Source: Caryophanales bacterium UBA1231
GTDB lineage: Bacteria; Bacillota_I; Bacilli_A; ML615J-28; CAG-313
Length of the DNA stretch: 22,089 nt
Direction: 5' to 3'
Assembly: GCA_002309035.1 (NCBI GenBank)
Contig: DBWT01000012.1
Coordinates: 13,453 to 35,541, forward strand
Part shown: one piece after another, positions 1-8,833 of the stretch
How positions within the stretch are numbered: the first letter of the stretch is position 1
Layout of the letters: every line of letters begins with the position of its first letter
Notes under the pieces: generated by a model
Databases searched by the model: none
What the model was told of the DNA's origin: nothing
Seen by the model: the letters and a program-made list of their open reading frames with translations, nothing else
Translations under genes and position numbers: made by a program

Positions 1-1006
<1,006 letters not shown>

Positions 1007-1014
1007 CATCTCCT

Positions 1015-2022
1015 TTATAGTATTCGATTGATATTCTTGACAATATATTCAAGTAATGGAATGATCTTAGAGTATTCCATACGTGTTGGTCCAAGAATCG
1101 AGATAGCACCTTTTTCACCAGTTCTTGATGTATAAGGAACTGTAATAACTGTACAATCACGTAAAGCTTTTAATTCATTCTCTTGACCAATACGAACTGT
1201 TATACCATCATTATCATAATTGATGACTTTCAAGATTTCACGGTTTTCAATAACATCAAATAATTCTCTAACTTTTTCAATATCTTGGAATTCTGGTTGA
1301 TGCAAGAAATTGGATTGACCAGAGAAAAGATATTTATCTTTTGTCATTTCTTCAAATGATGCAAGAATAGCGCGTACTAAATCTTCACGATAAGCCAAGA
1401 ATTCTCTAATATCTTCGCTCTTGATTTGTTCAAGTAATTCAAGATTAATACTGCCAACAAAGGCATTATGTAATATTTCATCTAAAACATTAACAACTTT
1501 TTCAACTTCATGAATTGATAATTCATCAGGAACAATAATCTTTTTACTTTCCACATGTCCTGAATCAGTGATTAAAATGATTAATGCATAATGACCTTGT
1601 AAACCAATAAATTGAATCTTTTTAATTCTTTCTGATAATGATGCATTACCAAGAACAAGTGATGCATAATTAGTTAGTTGAGAAACTAAGTTCATTGATT
1701 CACGAATAGCTTGTTCTCTTGATAAATCATTACGTCTAAAGATTTCATCAACCATTGGAAATGAATAATCTTGATTCTTTTCTTTCATAATTTCTTCAAC
1801 ATAGAAATGATAACCTTTAACTGAAGGAATACGACCTGATGAAGTATGTGTTTTCTCTAAGTAACCTTGTTCTTCAAGTTCAGCCATATCATTTCTTAGG
1901 GTTGCGGGTGAAAAATTGAATTCATCCCATGTTGATATTGTTTTTGAGCCAACAGGTTCATTTGTTTTAACATATTCTTCAACAATTGCTTTTAAGATTA
2001 GCTTCTGTCTTTTTGATAACAT
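1015..2022 (-). CDS. hrcA: Heat-inducible transcription repressor HrcA
   Basis: 335 residues, normal for HrcA. The N-terminal winged helix (about 1-75) reads LILKAIVEEYVKTNEPVGSKT, then SPATLRNDMAELEEQGYLEKTHTSSGRIPS, both hallmark HrcA motifs. The C-terminal part (about 100-335) is the GAF-like and dimerisation region, ending with SRTGEKGAISILGPTRMEYSKII. HrcA binds CIRCE inverted repeats and represses chaperone operons; it depends on GroEL for folding in studied species. Two CIRCE elements lie just upstream of this gene, so autoregulation is expected. The ATG at 2022 has an excellent ribosome binding site (AAAGGAGG, 5 bases away). First gene of the heat-shock operon; grpE follows with only 5-8 bases between. 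Confidence 0.98.
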   Translation of the reverse strand: MLSKRQKLILKAIVEEYVKTNEPVGSKTISTWDEFNFSPATLRNDMAELEEQGYLEKTHTSSGRIPSVKGYHFYVEEIMKEKNQDYSFPMVDEIFRRNDLSREQAIRESMNLVSQLTNYASLVLGNASLSERIKKIQFIGLQGHYALIILITDSGHVESKKIIVPDELSIHEVEKVVNVLDEILHNAFVGSINLELLEQIKSEDIREFLAYREDLVRAILASFEEMTKDKYLFSGQSNFLHQPEFQDIEKVRELFDVIENREILKVINYDNDGITVRIGQENELKALRDCTVITVPYTSRTGEKGAISILGPTRMEYSKIIPLLEYIVKNINRIL

Positions 2023-2043
2023 AATGTCCTCCTTTAACTCATA

Positions 2044-2070
2044 CTAGCACTCTTAATGCTTCACTGCTAA
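2044..2070 (-). promoter_or_regulatory. CIRCE operator, promoter-distal copy in the 5' leader
   Basis: Arms CTAGCACTC and CACTGCTAA flank a 9-base spacer, matching the 9-9-9 CIRCE layout (consensus TTAGCACTC-N9-GAGTGCTAA) with one mismatch in the left arm and two in the right. It sits just downstream of the -10 box, across the expected transcription start, where bound HrcA would block initiation. Confidence 0.93.
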
Positions 2071-2071
2071 T

Positions 2072-2100
2072 ATTATACCACAAATTATTAGCACTGTCAA
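2072..2100 (-). promoter_or_regulatory. Sigma-A promoter of hrcA-grpE-dnaK
   Basis: Reading on the minus strand, a perfect -35 TTGACA (2095-2100), a 17-base spacer and a perfect -10 TATAAT (2072-2077) with the extended TGG just before it. This is a full consensus vegetative promoter. Its -35 overlaps the upstream CIRCE and its -10 abuts the downstream CIRCE, so strength is presumably held in check by HrcA. Confidence 0.95.
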
Positions 2101-2114
2101 TAGTTTAGTGCTAA
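2088..2114 (-). promoter_or_regulatory. CIRCE operator, promoter-proximal copy over the -35
   Basis: Arms TTAGCACTG and TAGTGCTAA flank a 9-base spacer; each arm has a single difference from consensus (the innermost base). The element overlaps the -35 hexamer at 2095-2100. It is the better of the two CIRCE copies. Confidence 0.95.
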
Positions 2115-2129
2115 TTATTTTATTTTTTT

Positions 2130-2162
2130 AAAAAAGATAGCAAGAATTTGATCTTACTATCT
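2130..2162 (-). terminator. Rho-independent terminator after the lipoprotein gene
   Basis: On the minus strand, AGATAGTAAGA and TCTTGCTATCT form an 11-bp stem (one G-U pair) with a 6-base loop, followed by six T residues. The stop codon of the 2161-3108 gene lies at the foot of the stem. It insulates that transcript from the hrcA promoter just downstream. Confidence 0.88.
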
Positions 2163-3108
2163 AGTTTTGATTATTCTTTTCTTTATTTATATCTAATAAT
2201 ATTGTTGGTCTAATACAAAGTCTTTTATCAATAATGCCTTTTATTTCAATAGTTCCAACTTCGTTTATCGCGTAAACACCAATTGTTGAAGGAGGGTTCT
2301 CACAAGAAAGCCAATAGCTGCCTCGATGTTCACTATCCATTTTTGCACCTAAACATAATGCATAATCAGTAACATGAGCCATTTTTAGTTCAGCATTTGG
2401 AAATCTAACAATTGAATCTTCTGCAACATACATTTCATAATTAAGAACTGAAACTTTATCATGTAAATAAAATATTTGTGTTGTTTTTCCCGTTTCACTA
2501 TCAACCCAACTTTCCATTATTTTCATCTGTACAGCTAAAGCATTATATTCATCGCTATTAAATAGGTGACATGTTGTACACCAATTTCTAACTAAAGAAT
2601 TTCCATAATTAGATGGATGAATTGGAGTTCGTTCAGTTCCAACATATGTTGTGGTTTGTTTTTGTGAAAATTGTGATGGATAAAGTAAATCTTTAGTTAT
2701 TAAATAAACCAAATTTTCGTTTTCATCAATAGAACCGAATGTATTGCCTTGTGACTTAACGTTATATGATAGTGGAATCCACTTAATTGGTTCTACTCTA
2801 AACCAATAGCGTTTATTTTCTTCTATTGGTGTGCCATTAAGAAAACAACTATTTTCATCATATGGCATCCCAATTTGAGGTAGATATTTTACTCCATCAA
2901 TTATAATAAAAGTATTTAAACCATAAAATTCATTATTTAATCTTTCGATAATCGCCTCATCAGTTTCTAAAGATTGTGGATACTCACCTATTGTATAATA
3001 TCCATCGCTACCTAAATACATGCTTTTCTTTTCTACTTCCGTATCAAATGAGCACGAAGATAAAAGAAGAAAAAACATTAAAACAAAAACAATACAAATT
3101 CTTTTCAT
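2161..3108 (-). CDS. Lipoprotein with DUF6273-like domain
   Basis: 315 residues from the ATG at 3108. An ATG 15 bases further upstream overlaps the ribosome binding site (GGAGGG), so it is not the start. The N-terminus is a lipoprotein signal peptide: MKR, a hydrophobic run, then lipobox LSSC with Cys19 to be lipidated, so the protein should sit on the outer face of the membrane. The C-terminal 130 residues (VRNWCTTC, GSYWLSCENPP, RLCIRPTILLDI) resemble the DUF6273 module found in many Bacillota surface proteins; this match is from memory of the pattern. Exact function unknown. It follows the metallo-hydrolase gene by 16 bases, so it is probably the last gene of the ROK/hydrolase transcript, and a terminator follows. 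Confidence 0.85.
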   Translation of the reverse strand: MKRICIVFVLMFFLLLSSCSFDTEVEKKSMYLGSDGYYTIGEYPQSLETDEAIIERLNNEFYGLNTFIIIDGVKYLPQIGMPYDENSCFLNGTPIEENKRYWFRVEPIKWIPLSYNVKSQGNTFGSIDENENLVYLITKDLLYPSQFSQKQTTTYVGTERTPIHPSNYGNSLVRNWCTTCHLFNSDEYNALAVQMKIMESWVDSETGKTTQIFYLHDKVSVLNYEMYVAEDSIVRFPNAELKMAHVTDYALCLGAKMDSEHRGSYWLSCENPPSTIGVYAINEVGTIEIKGIIDKRLCIRPTILLDINKEKNNQN

Positions 3109-3124
3109 ATCATTTCCCTCCAAG

Positions 3125-3751
3125 CTATTTAAGTAATTTCAAAATACAATCACGATGCATTTCTTCACAAATGGTTGATGTATTACCATGTCCTGGATAA
3201 ATTACAATGTTTTCATCTAAATTGATGATTCTTTTAATTGATTGTTTTAAATCGATAAAAGATGCGGTTGGAAGATCGAATCTTCCATAGCCATCTTGAA
3301 ATAATGTATCACCTGTAAAAAGTTTGTCATCAATTAGAATACAAATACCACAATTAGTATGCCCTGGTGTATTGATGATTTTTATAACTAAATTATCTAA
3401 ATTTAAAATGTCATTGTCATGAACAATTCGATAATTAATTTCCCCTAAATTAATTGTATAATTATAACCGAAAAGAGTTGCACAAGATAAATCACTATTT
3501 TTAAGCTTCAATATTGCATTTTTATTTAAATAAAGAGTCGCCTTAGTTTTTGTATATAAATCTAATAGTTTATAAAAATGGTCAAAATGAGCATGCGTTA
3601 GAAAGATTCCTTGAAGATTTCTTGAGCCTATTAGTTTAATAATATCTCTTACATCATTTGAAGGATCAATCACAATACAAGATTGTTCATCGCCAACAAC
3701 ATAAGTATTAGACAAAAATTTATGTTTACAAATAACATCAACATTAATCAT
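3125..3751 (-). CDS. Metallo-beta-lactamase-fold hydrolase, glyoxalase II-like
   Basis: 208 residues, a single MBL-fold domain. The metal ligands are all present: THAHFDH (His53, His55, Asp57, His58), His129 in TPGHT, Asp146 in FTGDTLF and His186 in YPGHG, the set expected for a two-metal (Zn/Fe) hydroxyacylglutathione-hydrolase-like enzyme. The segment DGYGRFDLPTAS is typical of the short YqgX/YcbL-like bacterial subgroup, which lacks the C-terminal glutathione-binding domain of true glyoxalase II, so the substrate is a thioester or similar and is not known. The ATG overlaps the stop of the ROK gene by one base (TAATG), which implies coupled translation. Cytosolic; no signal peptide. Confidence 0.93.
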   Translation of the reverse strand: MINVDVICKHKFLSNTYVVGDEQSCIVIDPSNDVRDIIKLIGSRNLQGIFLTHAHFDHFYKLLDLYTKTKATLYLNKNAILKLKNSDLSCATLFGYNYTINLGEINYRIVHDNDILNLDNLVIKIINTPGHTNCGICILIDDKLFTGDTLFQDGYGRFDLPTASFIDLKQSIKRIINLDENIVIYPGHGNTSTICEEMHRDCILKLLK

Positions 3752-5112
3752 TATCTTGTTTTAGGAAGAGATGCCGCAGCAATCGATTGACCAACACGAC
3801 GTGTGTATTCATCTGGAACTGTAATCTTAATATTAAATTCTGGGAATTCTTCTTTTAGCACTTGATTTGCTTTTTCAATGATGATATCTCCACCTTCACC
3901 ACTAGTAACACGTCCTAATAATAATAAATATTTAATGTTATAAAATTCAGCATAATATGGAAGTGTATAACCAAGGTAAGTACCAATAGCTTCATAGATT
4001 TCTTTTGCGAGTGGATGATGTTCTTTCATCATTCCTTGAATTACTTTTAATTTTTCAGCAGGAGTTAATCCTTCATCGAAGTGAATGCCACCAGCTTCAG
4101 CTAGTTTGATGACGCCATCTTGGCTAAAGTATTTAACACCACAGCCATAATCGCCACTCCATTCATCAACCATTGCTTCTTTATTGAAGTCAACAGGTAC
4201 AAAGGCAAGTTCACTTAACCAACCATTGATGTTTCCTTCACTATTGATGTATCCTACTGCTTCACTAGTTCCCATCGCAATACCTAAAACGTTGTTGTCT
4301 TTTAATTGGATTGCACCAGCAAGAGCCGTAACATCACCATCGTTGCATACTTCAAGTGGTACATCACCAATAGCTTTAGCAGCAACCTTATAAATATTAC
4401 GAACTTTTGATTCAAATAATTCACGTGGAACTTTTAAGAATAGTGAAGCGACTCTAACTTCATTGTTGATATAAATACCAGCACTAGATACACCAATCGC
4501 ATCTACTCTTGGCATTTTAGATGCTGCACGTTTGAATGAATCAATAATACCATCTAAATGATATTGTGGATCTTCAGTTACTTTAGGTAACCATACAACT
4601 TCTTCTGAATAAATAACTTCTCCATCAACAACAGCAGATACTTTACGGTCACTTCCACCAGCATCAAAACCGATACGGCAACCATCTAGATTACCGCCAA
4701 CGGAAATAGATGAAGATAATTCTTGTGGCACATCATCGAAATCAACAACAAGGAATTCGAATTCATTGTCATATACTTGAGCCATAAAGTTAACATCGAA
4801 GTCTCTTAAAGAACCTTTTTCAAATAGTTTTTTAAGTTCTTGACCAATCTTTTCACTACCACCAAAGTATACTTTAAAGCCACCAACTACCCAAAGAACA
4901 CTCTTGATTAATCTTTCAAGTAAGATTAGTGTATCATCAAAGCTTTCATCAATTTCCATTTCATAACGATATTTGTAACCATTATTTCTTTCCACAGCAA
5001 AAGCTATTTTCTTTCTTGAAACAGAGTTAGCAACTAGTCCTTTATATTCTCTTAATTTTAAAATCATTGGTTCAAATTTTGGATCCAATCTAATAGGAAA
5101 TCTTAAATTCAT
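3751..5112 (-). CDS. ROK-family sugar-kinase-like protein with extra N-terminal domain
   Basis: 453 residues. From about residue 140 it follows the actin-like ROK fold: phosphate-1 loop GFDAGGSD (148-155), VSSAGIY (208-214), catalytic-Asp segment CNDGDVTALAG (Asp258), phosphate-2 loop GIAMGTSEAVG (277-287) and an adenosine-site segment LLLLGRVTSGEGGD. ROK enzymes phosphorylate hexoses such as glucose, fructose or N-acetylmannosamine using ATP; some are sugar-responsive repressors. No helix-turn-helix is evident, so kinase activity is the better guess. The usual zinc cluster CxCGxxGC is not intact (only GDYGCGVKYFS remains), and about 140 N-terminal residues precede the fold. It starts at an ATG with a GAGGTG ribosome binding site 8 bases upstream, from its own promoter, and leads the hydrolase and lipoprotein genes. 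Substrate unknown. Confidence 0.85.
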   Translation of the reverse strand: MNLRFPIRLDPKFEPMILKLREYKGLVANSVSRKKIAFAVERNNGYKYRYEMEIDESFDDTLILLERLIKSVLWVVGGFKVYFGGSEKIGQELKKLFEKGSLRDFDVNFMAQVYDNEFEFLVVDFDDVPQELSSSISVGGNLDGCRIGFDAGGSDRKVSAVVDGEVIYSEEVVWLPKVTEDPQYHLDGIIDSFKRAASKMPRVDAIGVSSAGIYINNEVRVASLFLKVPRELFESKVRNIYKVAAKAIGDVPLEVCNDGDVTALAGAIQLKDNNVLGIAMGTSEAVGYINSEGNINGWLSELAFVPVDFNKEAMVDEWSGDYGCGVKYFSQDGVIKLAEAGGIHFDEGLTPAEKLKVIQGMMKEHHPLAKEIYEAIGTYLGYTLPYYAEFYNIKYLLLLGRVTSGEGGDIIIEKANQVLKEEFPEFNIKITVPDEYTRRVGQSIAAASLPKTR

Positions 5113-5133
5113 TATTAATCACCTCTTATATAT

Positions 5134-5142
5134 ATTATACCA
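5134..5142 (-). promoter_or_regulatory. Extended -10 promoter of the ROK-hydrolase-lipoprotein genes
   Basis: TGGTATAAT on the minus strand, 21 bases before the ROK start codon. At 17 bases upstream there is no good -35 (ACTCAT), so recognition would rest on the extended -10. Confidence 0.75.
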
Positions 5143-5186
5143 TAAATCAAAAAATAATGAGTTTATTTGATATTACTTCTTTATTA

Positions 5187-5215
5187 TTGAATAATTCTTT
5201 TCTTTATTATATAAT
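5187..5215 (+). promoter_or_regulatory. Promoter of mnmL-mnmM
   Basis: TTGAAT (5187-5192), a 17-base spacer, then TATAAT (5210-5215), with transcription expected to start near 5222, about 18 bases before the ATG. It diverges from the ROK promoter; the two -10 boxes are about 70 bases apart. Confidence 0.85.
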
Positions 5216-5239
5216 AAGATAGTTATAAAAGGTGATCGT

Positions 5240-6175
5240 ATGAATTTAATGAATGATGAGAAGCATTACAATACTTTCAACAATTATTTAAAAAATCGCT
5301 TCAAACACAAAGTTTTTAAAGTAAGTCTCAATGCTGGGATGACTTGCCCAAATAGAGATGGGACTAAAGGTGTAGGTGGCTGTATTTATTGTAGTAACAG
5401 TTTAAGTGGCGATTTTGCTGGAAAAGTGAGTGATGATTTTAAAACACAATTTAATAGTGTAATGCAAGATGAACACAAAAAATGGAAAGATGCAACTTAC
5501 ATCGCCTATCTTCAAGCGGGAACAAACACTTATAATACAATCGATAATCTTCGTAAAATCTACTATGAAATTATCAATCTCCATCCAAACATTGAAGTTC
5601 TTTCTATCGCAACCCGTCCAGATTGTATCGATGAAGATATCGTTAACTTATTAGCTGAAATCAATAATCAAAAGGAAGTTTGGGTTGAATTAGGTCTTCA
5701 AACAATTAATGAAGAAACATCAAAGTTAATTAATAGATGTTATACTAATCAAGATTTTGAAAATGCTGTAAAACTCTTAAGCAAAAAGAACATTAAAATC
5801 ATCGTTCATATTATTAATGGCTTACCTCTAGATACAAAAGATGATATGTTTAATATTATCAAGTATCTTAATCAATTCCCATTGTTCGGTCTAAAGATTC
5901 ATATGCTACATATTATTAAAGATACAACACTACATATAATGTATGAAAAAGAGCCTTTCCATATTTTATCTTTAAAAGAATATGTCGATATTTGTACAAT
6001 GCAGCTAAGACTAATGAATCCTGATTTTATCATTCACCGTTTAACAGGTGATGGAAAGAAAGAAGATTTAATCGAACCACTTTGGACGTTAAAGAAATTT
6101 GTTGTCTTAAATGAAATCGATAAATTAATGAGAAAAGAAAATATCTATCAAGGTGATTTATATGAAAATAACTGA
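5240..6175 (+). CDS. mnmL: Radical SAM protein MnmL (YtqA/YhcC family), tRNA wobble-uridine modification
   Basis: 311 residues, usual for the YhcC/YtqA radical SAM family (TIGR01212). The 4Fe-4S ligands are Cys36, Cys48 and Cys51 in the family's long-spaced form CPNRDGTKGVGGCIYC rather than CxxxCxxC. Other family segments are QAGTNTY, ATRPDC, VELGLQT, HIINGLP and HRLTGDG. In Bacillus subtilis the homologue acts in the mnm5s2U34 route, working on the cmnm5 side chain of tRNA before the methyl transfer by YtqB/MnmM; I assign the symbol on that established knowledge plus the neighbouring mnmM. Start ATG at 5240 has AAAGGTGAT just upstream. It ends in TGA and overlaps mnmM by 14 bases. Confidence 0.9.
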   Translation: MNLMNDEKHYNTFNNYLKNRFKHKVFKVSLNAGMTCPNRDGTKGVGGCIYCSNSLSGDFAGKVSDDFKTQFNSVMQDEHKKWKDATYIAYLQAGTNTYNTIDNLRKIYYEIINLHPNIEVLSIATRPDCIDEDIVNLLAEINNQKEVWVELGLQTINEETSKLINRCYTNQDFENAVKLLSKKNIKIIVHIINGLPLDTKDDMFNIIKYLNQFPLFGLKIHMLHIIKDTTLHIMYEKEPFHILSLKEYVDICTMQLRLMNPDFIIHRLTGDGKKEDLIEPLWTLKKFVVLNEIDKLMRKENIYQGDLYENN

Positions 6176-6704
6176 TTTTGTTCATCTCTTAATTAAAAAC
6201 CACATAAATGAATCTTCAAATGTCATTGATGCTACTTGTGGTAATGGTAATGATACTTTCTTTTTAGCATCTATTTGTAAAAATGGTACGATTGAAGCCT
6301 ATGATATTCAAAGAGTTGCCATAGAAAAGACAAAAGAAAAATGCCAAGCTTTTTCAAATATTATTTACCATCATGAATCTTTTGATAAAATTAGTCCGCA
6401 TAATGTTGATTTGGTCTTATTCAATCTAGGATATCTTCCAAATGGTGATAAAACAATTACAACTACTTCATCTATCACTTTAAAAACAGTCAAAAAATTA
6501 ATTGATGCATATCCAAATAATCCTAATATGTTAATTCTTATTACTGTCTATCCAGGTCATAATGAAGGAAAGCTTGAAAGTGATGCTTTAAATGCTTACT
6601 TAAAAGAAGTAGATTCTAAAGAACTTGAAGTAACCAAGATTATTCCATTTAATCAATTAAATTCTCCATATATTTTTATGATAAACAAAAAACACAAGTG
6701 CTAA
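6162..6704 (+). CDS. mnmM: tRNA (mnm5s2U34) methyltransferase MnmM (YtqB)
   Basis: 180 residues from the ATG at 6162. A GTG 9 bases upstream is part of the ribosome binding site AAGGTGAT, so I reject it. Class I SAM methyltransferase fold: motif I DATCGNGND (about 23-31) binds SAM, and NLGYLPNGDKTITT (about 88-101) is the diagnostic YtqB signature. In Bacillus and Staphylococcus the homologue methylates 5-aminomethyl-2-thiouridine at tRNA position 34 to mnm5s2U, affecting decoding of split codon boxes. The start lies inside the end of mnmL, so the two enzymes of one pathway are co-translated. The stop codon is inside the terminator hairpin. Confidence 0.92.
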   Translation: MKITDFVHLLIKNHINESSNVIDATCGNGNDTFFLASICKNGTIEAYDIQRVAIEKTKEKCQAFSNIIYHHESFDKISPHNVDLVLFNLGYLPNGDKTITTTSSITLKTVKKLIDAYPNNPNMLILITVYPGHNEGKLESDALNAYLKEVDSKELEVTKIIPFNQLNSPYIFMINKKHKC

Positions 6705-6724
6705 CTAAAGCATTTGTGTTTTTA
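6691..6724 (+). terminator. Bidirectional rho-independent terminator between convergent genes
   Basis: AACACAAGTGCT and AGCATTTGTGTT form a 12-bp stem (one G-U pair on the plus strand) around a 6-base loop at 6703-6708. T runs follow the stem on both strands (TTTTT after 6720 on plus; TTTTTTG below 6691 on minus), so one hairpin can end both mnmLM and the convergent 6722-8764 gene. The mnmM stop TAA lies at the loop edge. Confidence 0.9.
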
Positions 6725-8764
6725 TTCTTTTATATATTTTAAATTAGGCATCTTCTTTGTATAATCATTACCGAAGAAATCAGCAGGTTTAAAAGTATTA
6801 CCTTTGTATTTAAAGTTTTCAAGATTTGTGCAGTTTTCAAATGGTGAATCGATAACTCTTTGAATTGATGCAGGAATTTCAACATTAGTTAAATTTCGAC
6901 AATTTTCAAAAGCATCAGATTCAATATATTTAACACCATCTTCAATTACTAAATTCTTGATAATCGAATTGTTTTTGAAAGCTTTCTTTGTGATACCTTC
7001 AACTGTTTTACCACTAATAGTGTCTGGAATATATGTTGATTCACGATTACCACTAGTAACATATGCTTTATCAAAAACATAATAGTAATTAACACTTGGA
7101 TTTTGAATCTTAATTACTACTTCTTTGACAATAAAAGCTGTTGTGAAAGCCAAAACAATTGCACAAGCAATAATCGATAATAGATGCATTCTATTAGTTT
7201 TCTTGCCTGGAATATATTTAGCTGCTTGTTTAGCATCAAGTAATTTTCTTAGCTGCATCAAATATTGTTCTTCACTATTGTTTTCTTTGATGACATTAGG
7301 TACACGTCCCATCATCATATTTTTGACAAAACTTAAGCCAAAAATAATAAATGAACCAATATATAATAGTAGTGCTAAAATCAATTGAGCAATAGATGCG
7401 ATTGAAAGAGTCCAAATGGAAATCAATGTTACCACAATAACTGGGAAGATTCTTAAGAAAACACGAATTGTTTCTTTCTTGTAAATCTTTGATTGATATT
7501 CCAATACTTGTTTTTCATATTCATCATCTTTAACATAAAGTTCTTCGATATTTTTAAGACAATTAAGGTAATGTTGATAAAGCATTTCTTTGTTTTGTCT
7601 TGAAGCATACATGTAAGTTCTTTGAAAGTAATAGCTTTCAAGTGGATTAATGAATAATTTATCCAAGCTATCCAATGATTTAATCTTATGTTTTGAAAGG
7701 AATAATAATAGCCATCCTTCATAATTAATTGATGATTTACGAAGCTTACGGTTTAAGTAATCTCTTACTTCATCGAATTGATCATTGTTTAACATTTCCC
7801 AAAGTGGTTCATATTCTGCTTCATGAACTTCTTCTTCAACTGAATTATTCAAACCATTTATGACATTGCTAGTTGCATCTTCAACTTGTTCATAAATGAA
7901 TGTTGGAAGATGTTCGATAGGTAAGCCTTCAACAAATGATTTGTCTTTAACCATAATCGTAATACGATTAGCTGGATTCTTTTGAATTTCTTCGTCTTGA
8001 TAGTAACTCATCCAAGTATTACGGTACATGATTTCATTCAGTGTTGAAGCTTCGCTTGAGAAAATAACAAGATGTTTGGCCATTGAAAGAACCTTAGTTA
8101 ATTCAATGATCTTTTCTTTTTCAATCTTTTCTAAATCAACAATTGTAATATTGCATGTTTTACCTTGTTTTTCTAAATCTTCTTTGATTTTAAGTGGACA
8201 TGGATTAGTACTATCTTTTAAAGAAGTAAGAATTGCTACATCTAAAGGAACTGATTTAATTAGTTCTTTTCTAACTTCTTTTTGGAAGTTATCGATGGCA
8301 CTTGCTTCTTTTTTGATGATTGATTGAGCATTAGCATCACTTGCATATAATGCTCTTTGATAGTTTTCATTTTCATAGATGCTTTCTTTTAAAACATTCA
8401 TACATACTAATTCTAGTTGTAAACTATCATTCATGATGTATGTAACACCATATTGGTTTAAGAATTTACCAAAGTATGGGAAGGCATCTTTGACATTTAA
8501 ATTGAAGTTATTTTTAATTAACTTATCATAAAGATTAAATGCCCTATGGAATTGATAGGTTTGGCTAAATTCAATTGCTTTGTTGATACGATTCAACATG
8601 TTTTTATATTGAACAGCTGATACCCTATCACGAGAAACTAAAAAGAAAGGTAGTGGTATCAAACTATCACAAAATGTACAGTGGCCAATTGTTTGGTGTT
8701 CAATGATTTCAATCTCATTGCCGCACTTTGGACACAAAAGGACTTTACGTGCTTCGTTTTCCAT
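6722..8764 (-). CDS. Zinc-ribbon, degenerate TIR-like, transmembrane, leucine-rich-repeat protein
   Basis: 680 residues, function unknown. Domains in order: zinc ribbon (Cys11, Cys14, Cys29, Cys32 as CPKC...CTFC); a helical region (about 50-165) resembling the linker in Bacillota zinc-ribbon/TIR proteins (SAIDNFQKEV); a TIR-like alpha/beta domain (about 172-292) starting DVAILTSLKDS; acidic helices (about 318-430); three hydrophobic segments (about 435-455, 459-480, 527-547); and BspA-type leucine-rich repeats (about 570-655: KAFKNNS, SDAFENCRNLTNVEIPASI, SPFENCTNL). With three membrane spans the ribbon and TIR-like part would be cytosolic and the repeats outside. Where functional family members have a catalytic Glu (W-V-K-N-E-W), this one has M-Y-R-N-T-W (Thr250), so NADase activity looks lost. 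The ATG has AAAGGAG 9 bases upstream; no clear promoter was found. Domain calls are from pattern memory. Confidence 0.8.
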   Translation of the reverse strand: MENEARKVLLCPKCGNEIEIIEHQTIGHCTFCDSLIPLPFFLVSRDRVSAVQYKNMLNRINKAIEFSQTYQFHRAFNLYDKLIKNNFNLNVKDAFPYFGKFLNQYGVTYIMNDSLQLELVCMNVLKESIYENENYQRALYASDANAQSIIKKEASAIDNFQKEVRKELIKSVPLDVAILTSLKDSTNPCPLKIKEDLEKQGKTCNITIVDLEKIEKEKIIELTKVLSMAKHLVIFSSEASTLNEIMYRNTWMSYYQDEEIQKNPANRITIMVKDKSFVEGLPIEHLPTFIYEQVEDATSNVINGLNNSVEEEVHEAEYEPLWEMLNNDQFDEVRDYLNRKLRKSSINYEGWLLLFLSKHKIKSLDSLDKLFINPLESYYFQRTYMYASRQNKEMLYQHYLNCLKNIEELYVKDDEYEKQVLEYQSKIYKKETIRVFLRIFPVIVVTLISIWTLSIASIAQLILALLLYIGSFIIFGLSFVKNMMMGRVPNVIKENNSEEQYLMQLRKLLDAKQAAKYIPGKKTNRMHLLSIIACAIVLAFTTAFIVKEVVIKIQNPSVNYYYVFDKAYVTSGNRESTYIPDTISGKTVEGITKKAFKNNSIIKNLVIEDGVKYIESDAFENCRNLTNVEIPASIQRVIDSPFENCTNLENFKYKGNTFKPADFFGNDYTKKMPNLKYIKE

Positions 8765-8793
8765 ACATACTCTCCTTTCTTCTTATTTTAGAT

Positions 8794-8823
8794 AAAAAGG
8801 CGTTGAATTATAAATACAACGCC
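8794..8823 (-). terminator. Terminator of the rpsB-tsf-pyrH-frr operon
   Basis: On the minus strand GGCGTTG and CAACGCC form a 7-bp GC-rich stem, with extra ATT/AAT pairing inside the 11-base loop region, followed by TTTTT. It lies 11 bases after the frr stop. Confidence 0.9.
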
Positions 8824-8833
8824 ATGTTATTTT

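Noticed and set aside
7453..7722. 89-codon open frame on the minus strand in another frame of the 680-aa gene
   Set aside because: It overlaps fully with a long gene that has clear domains; no ribosome binding site and an implausible composition.
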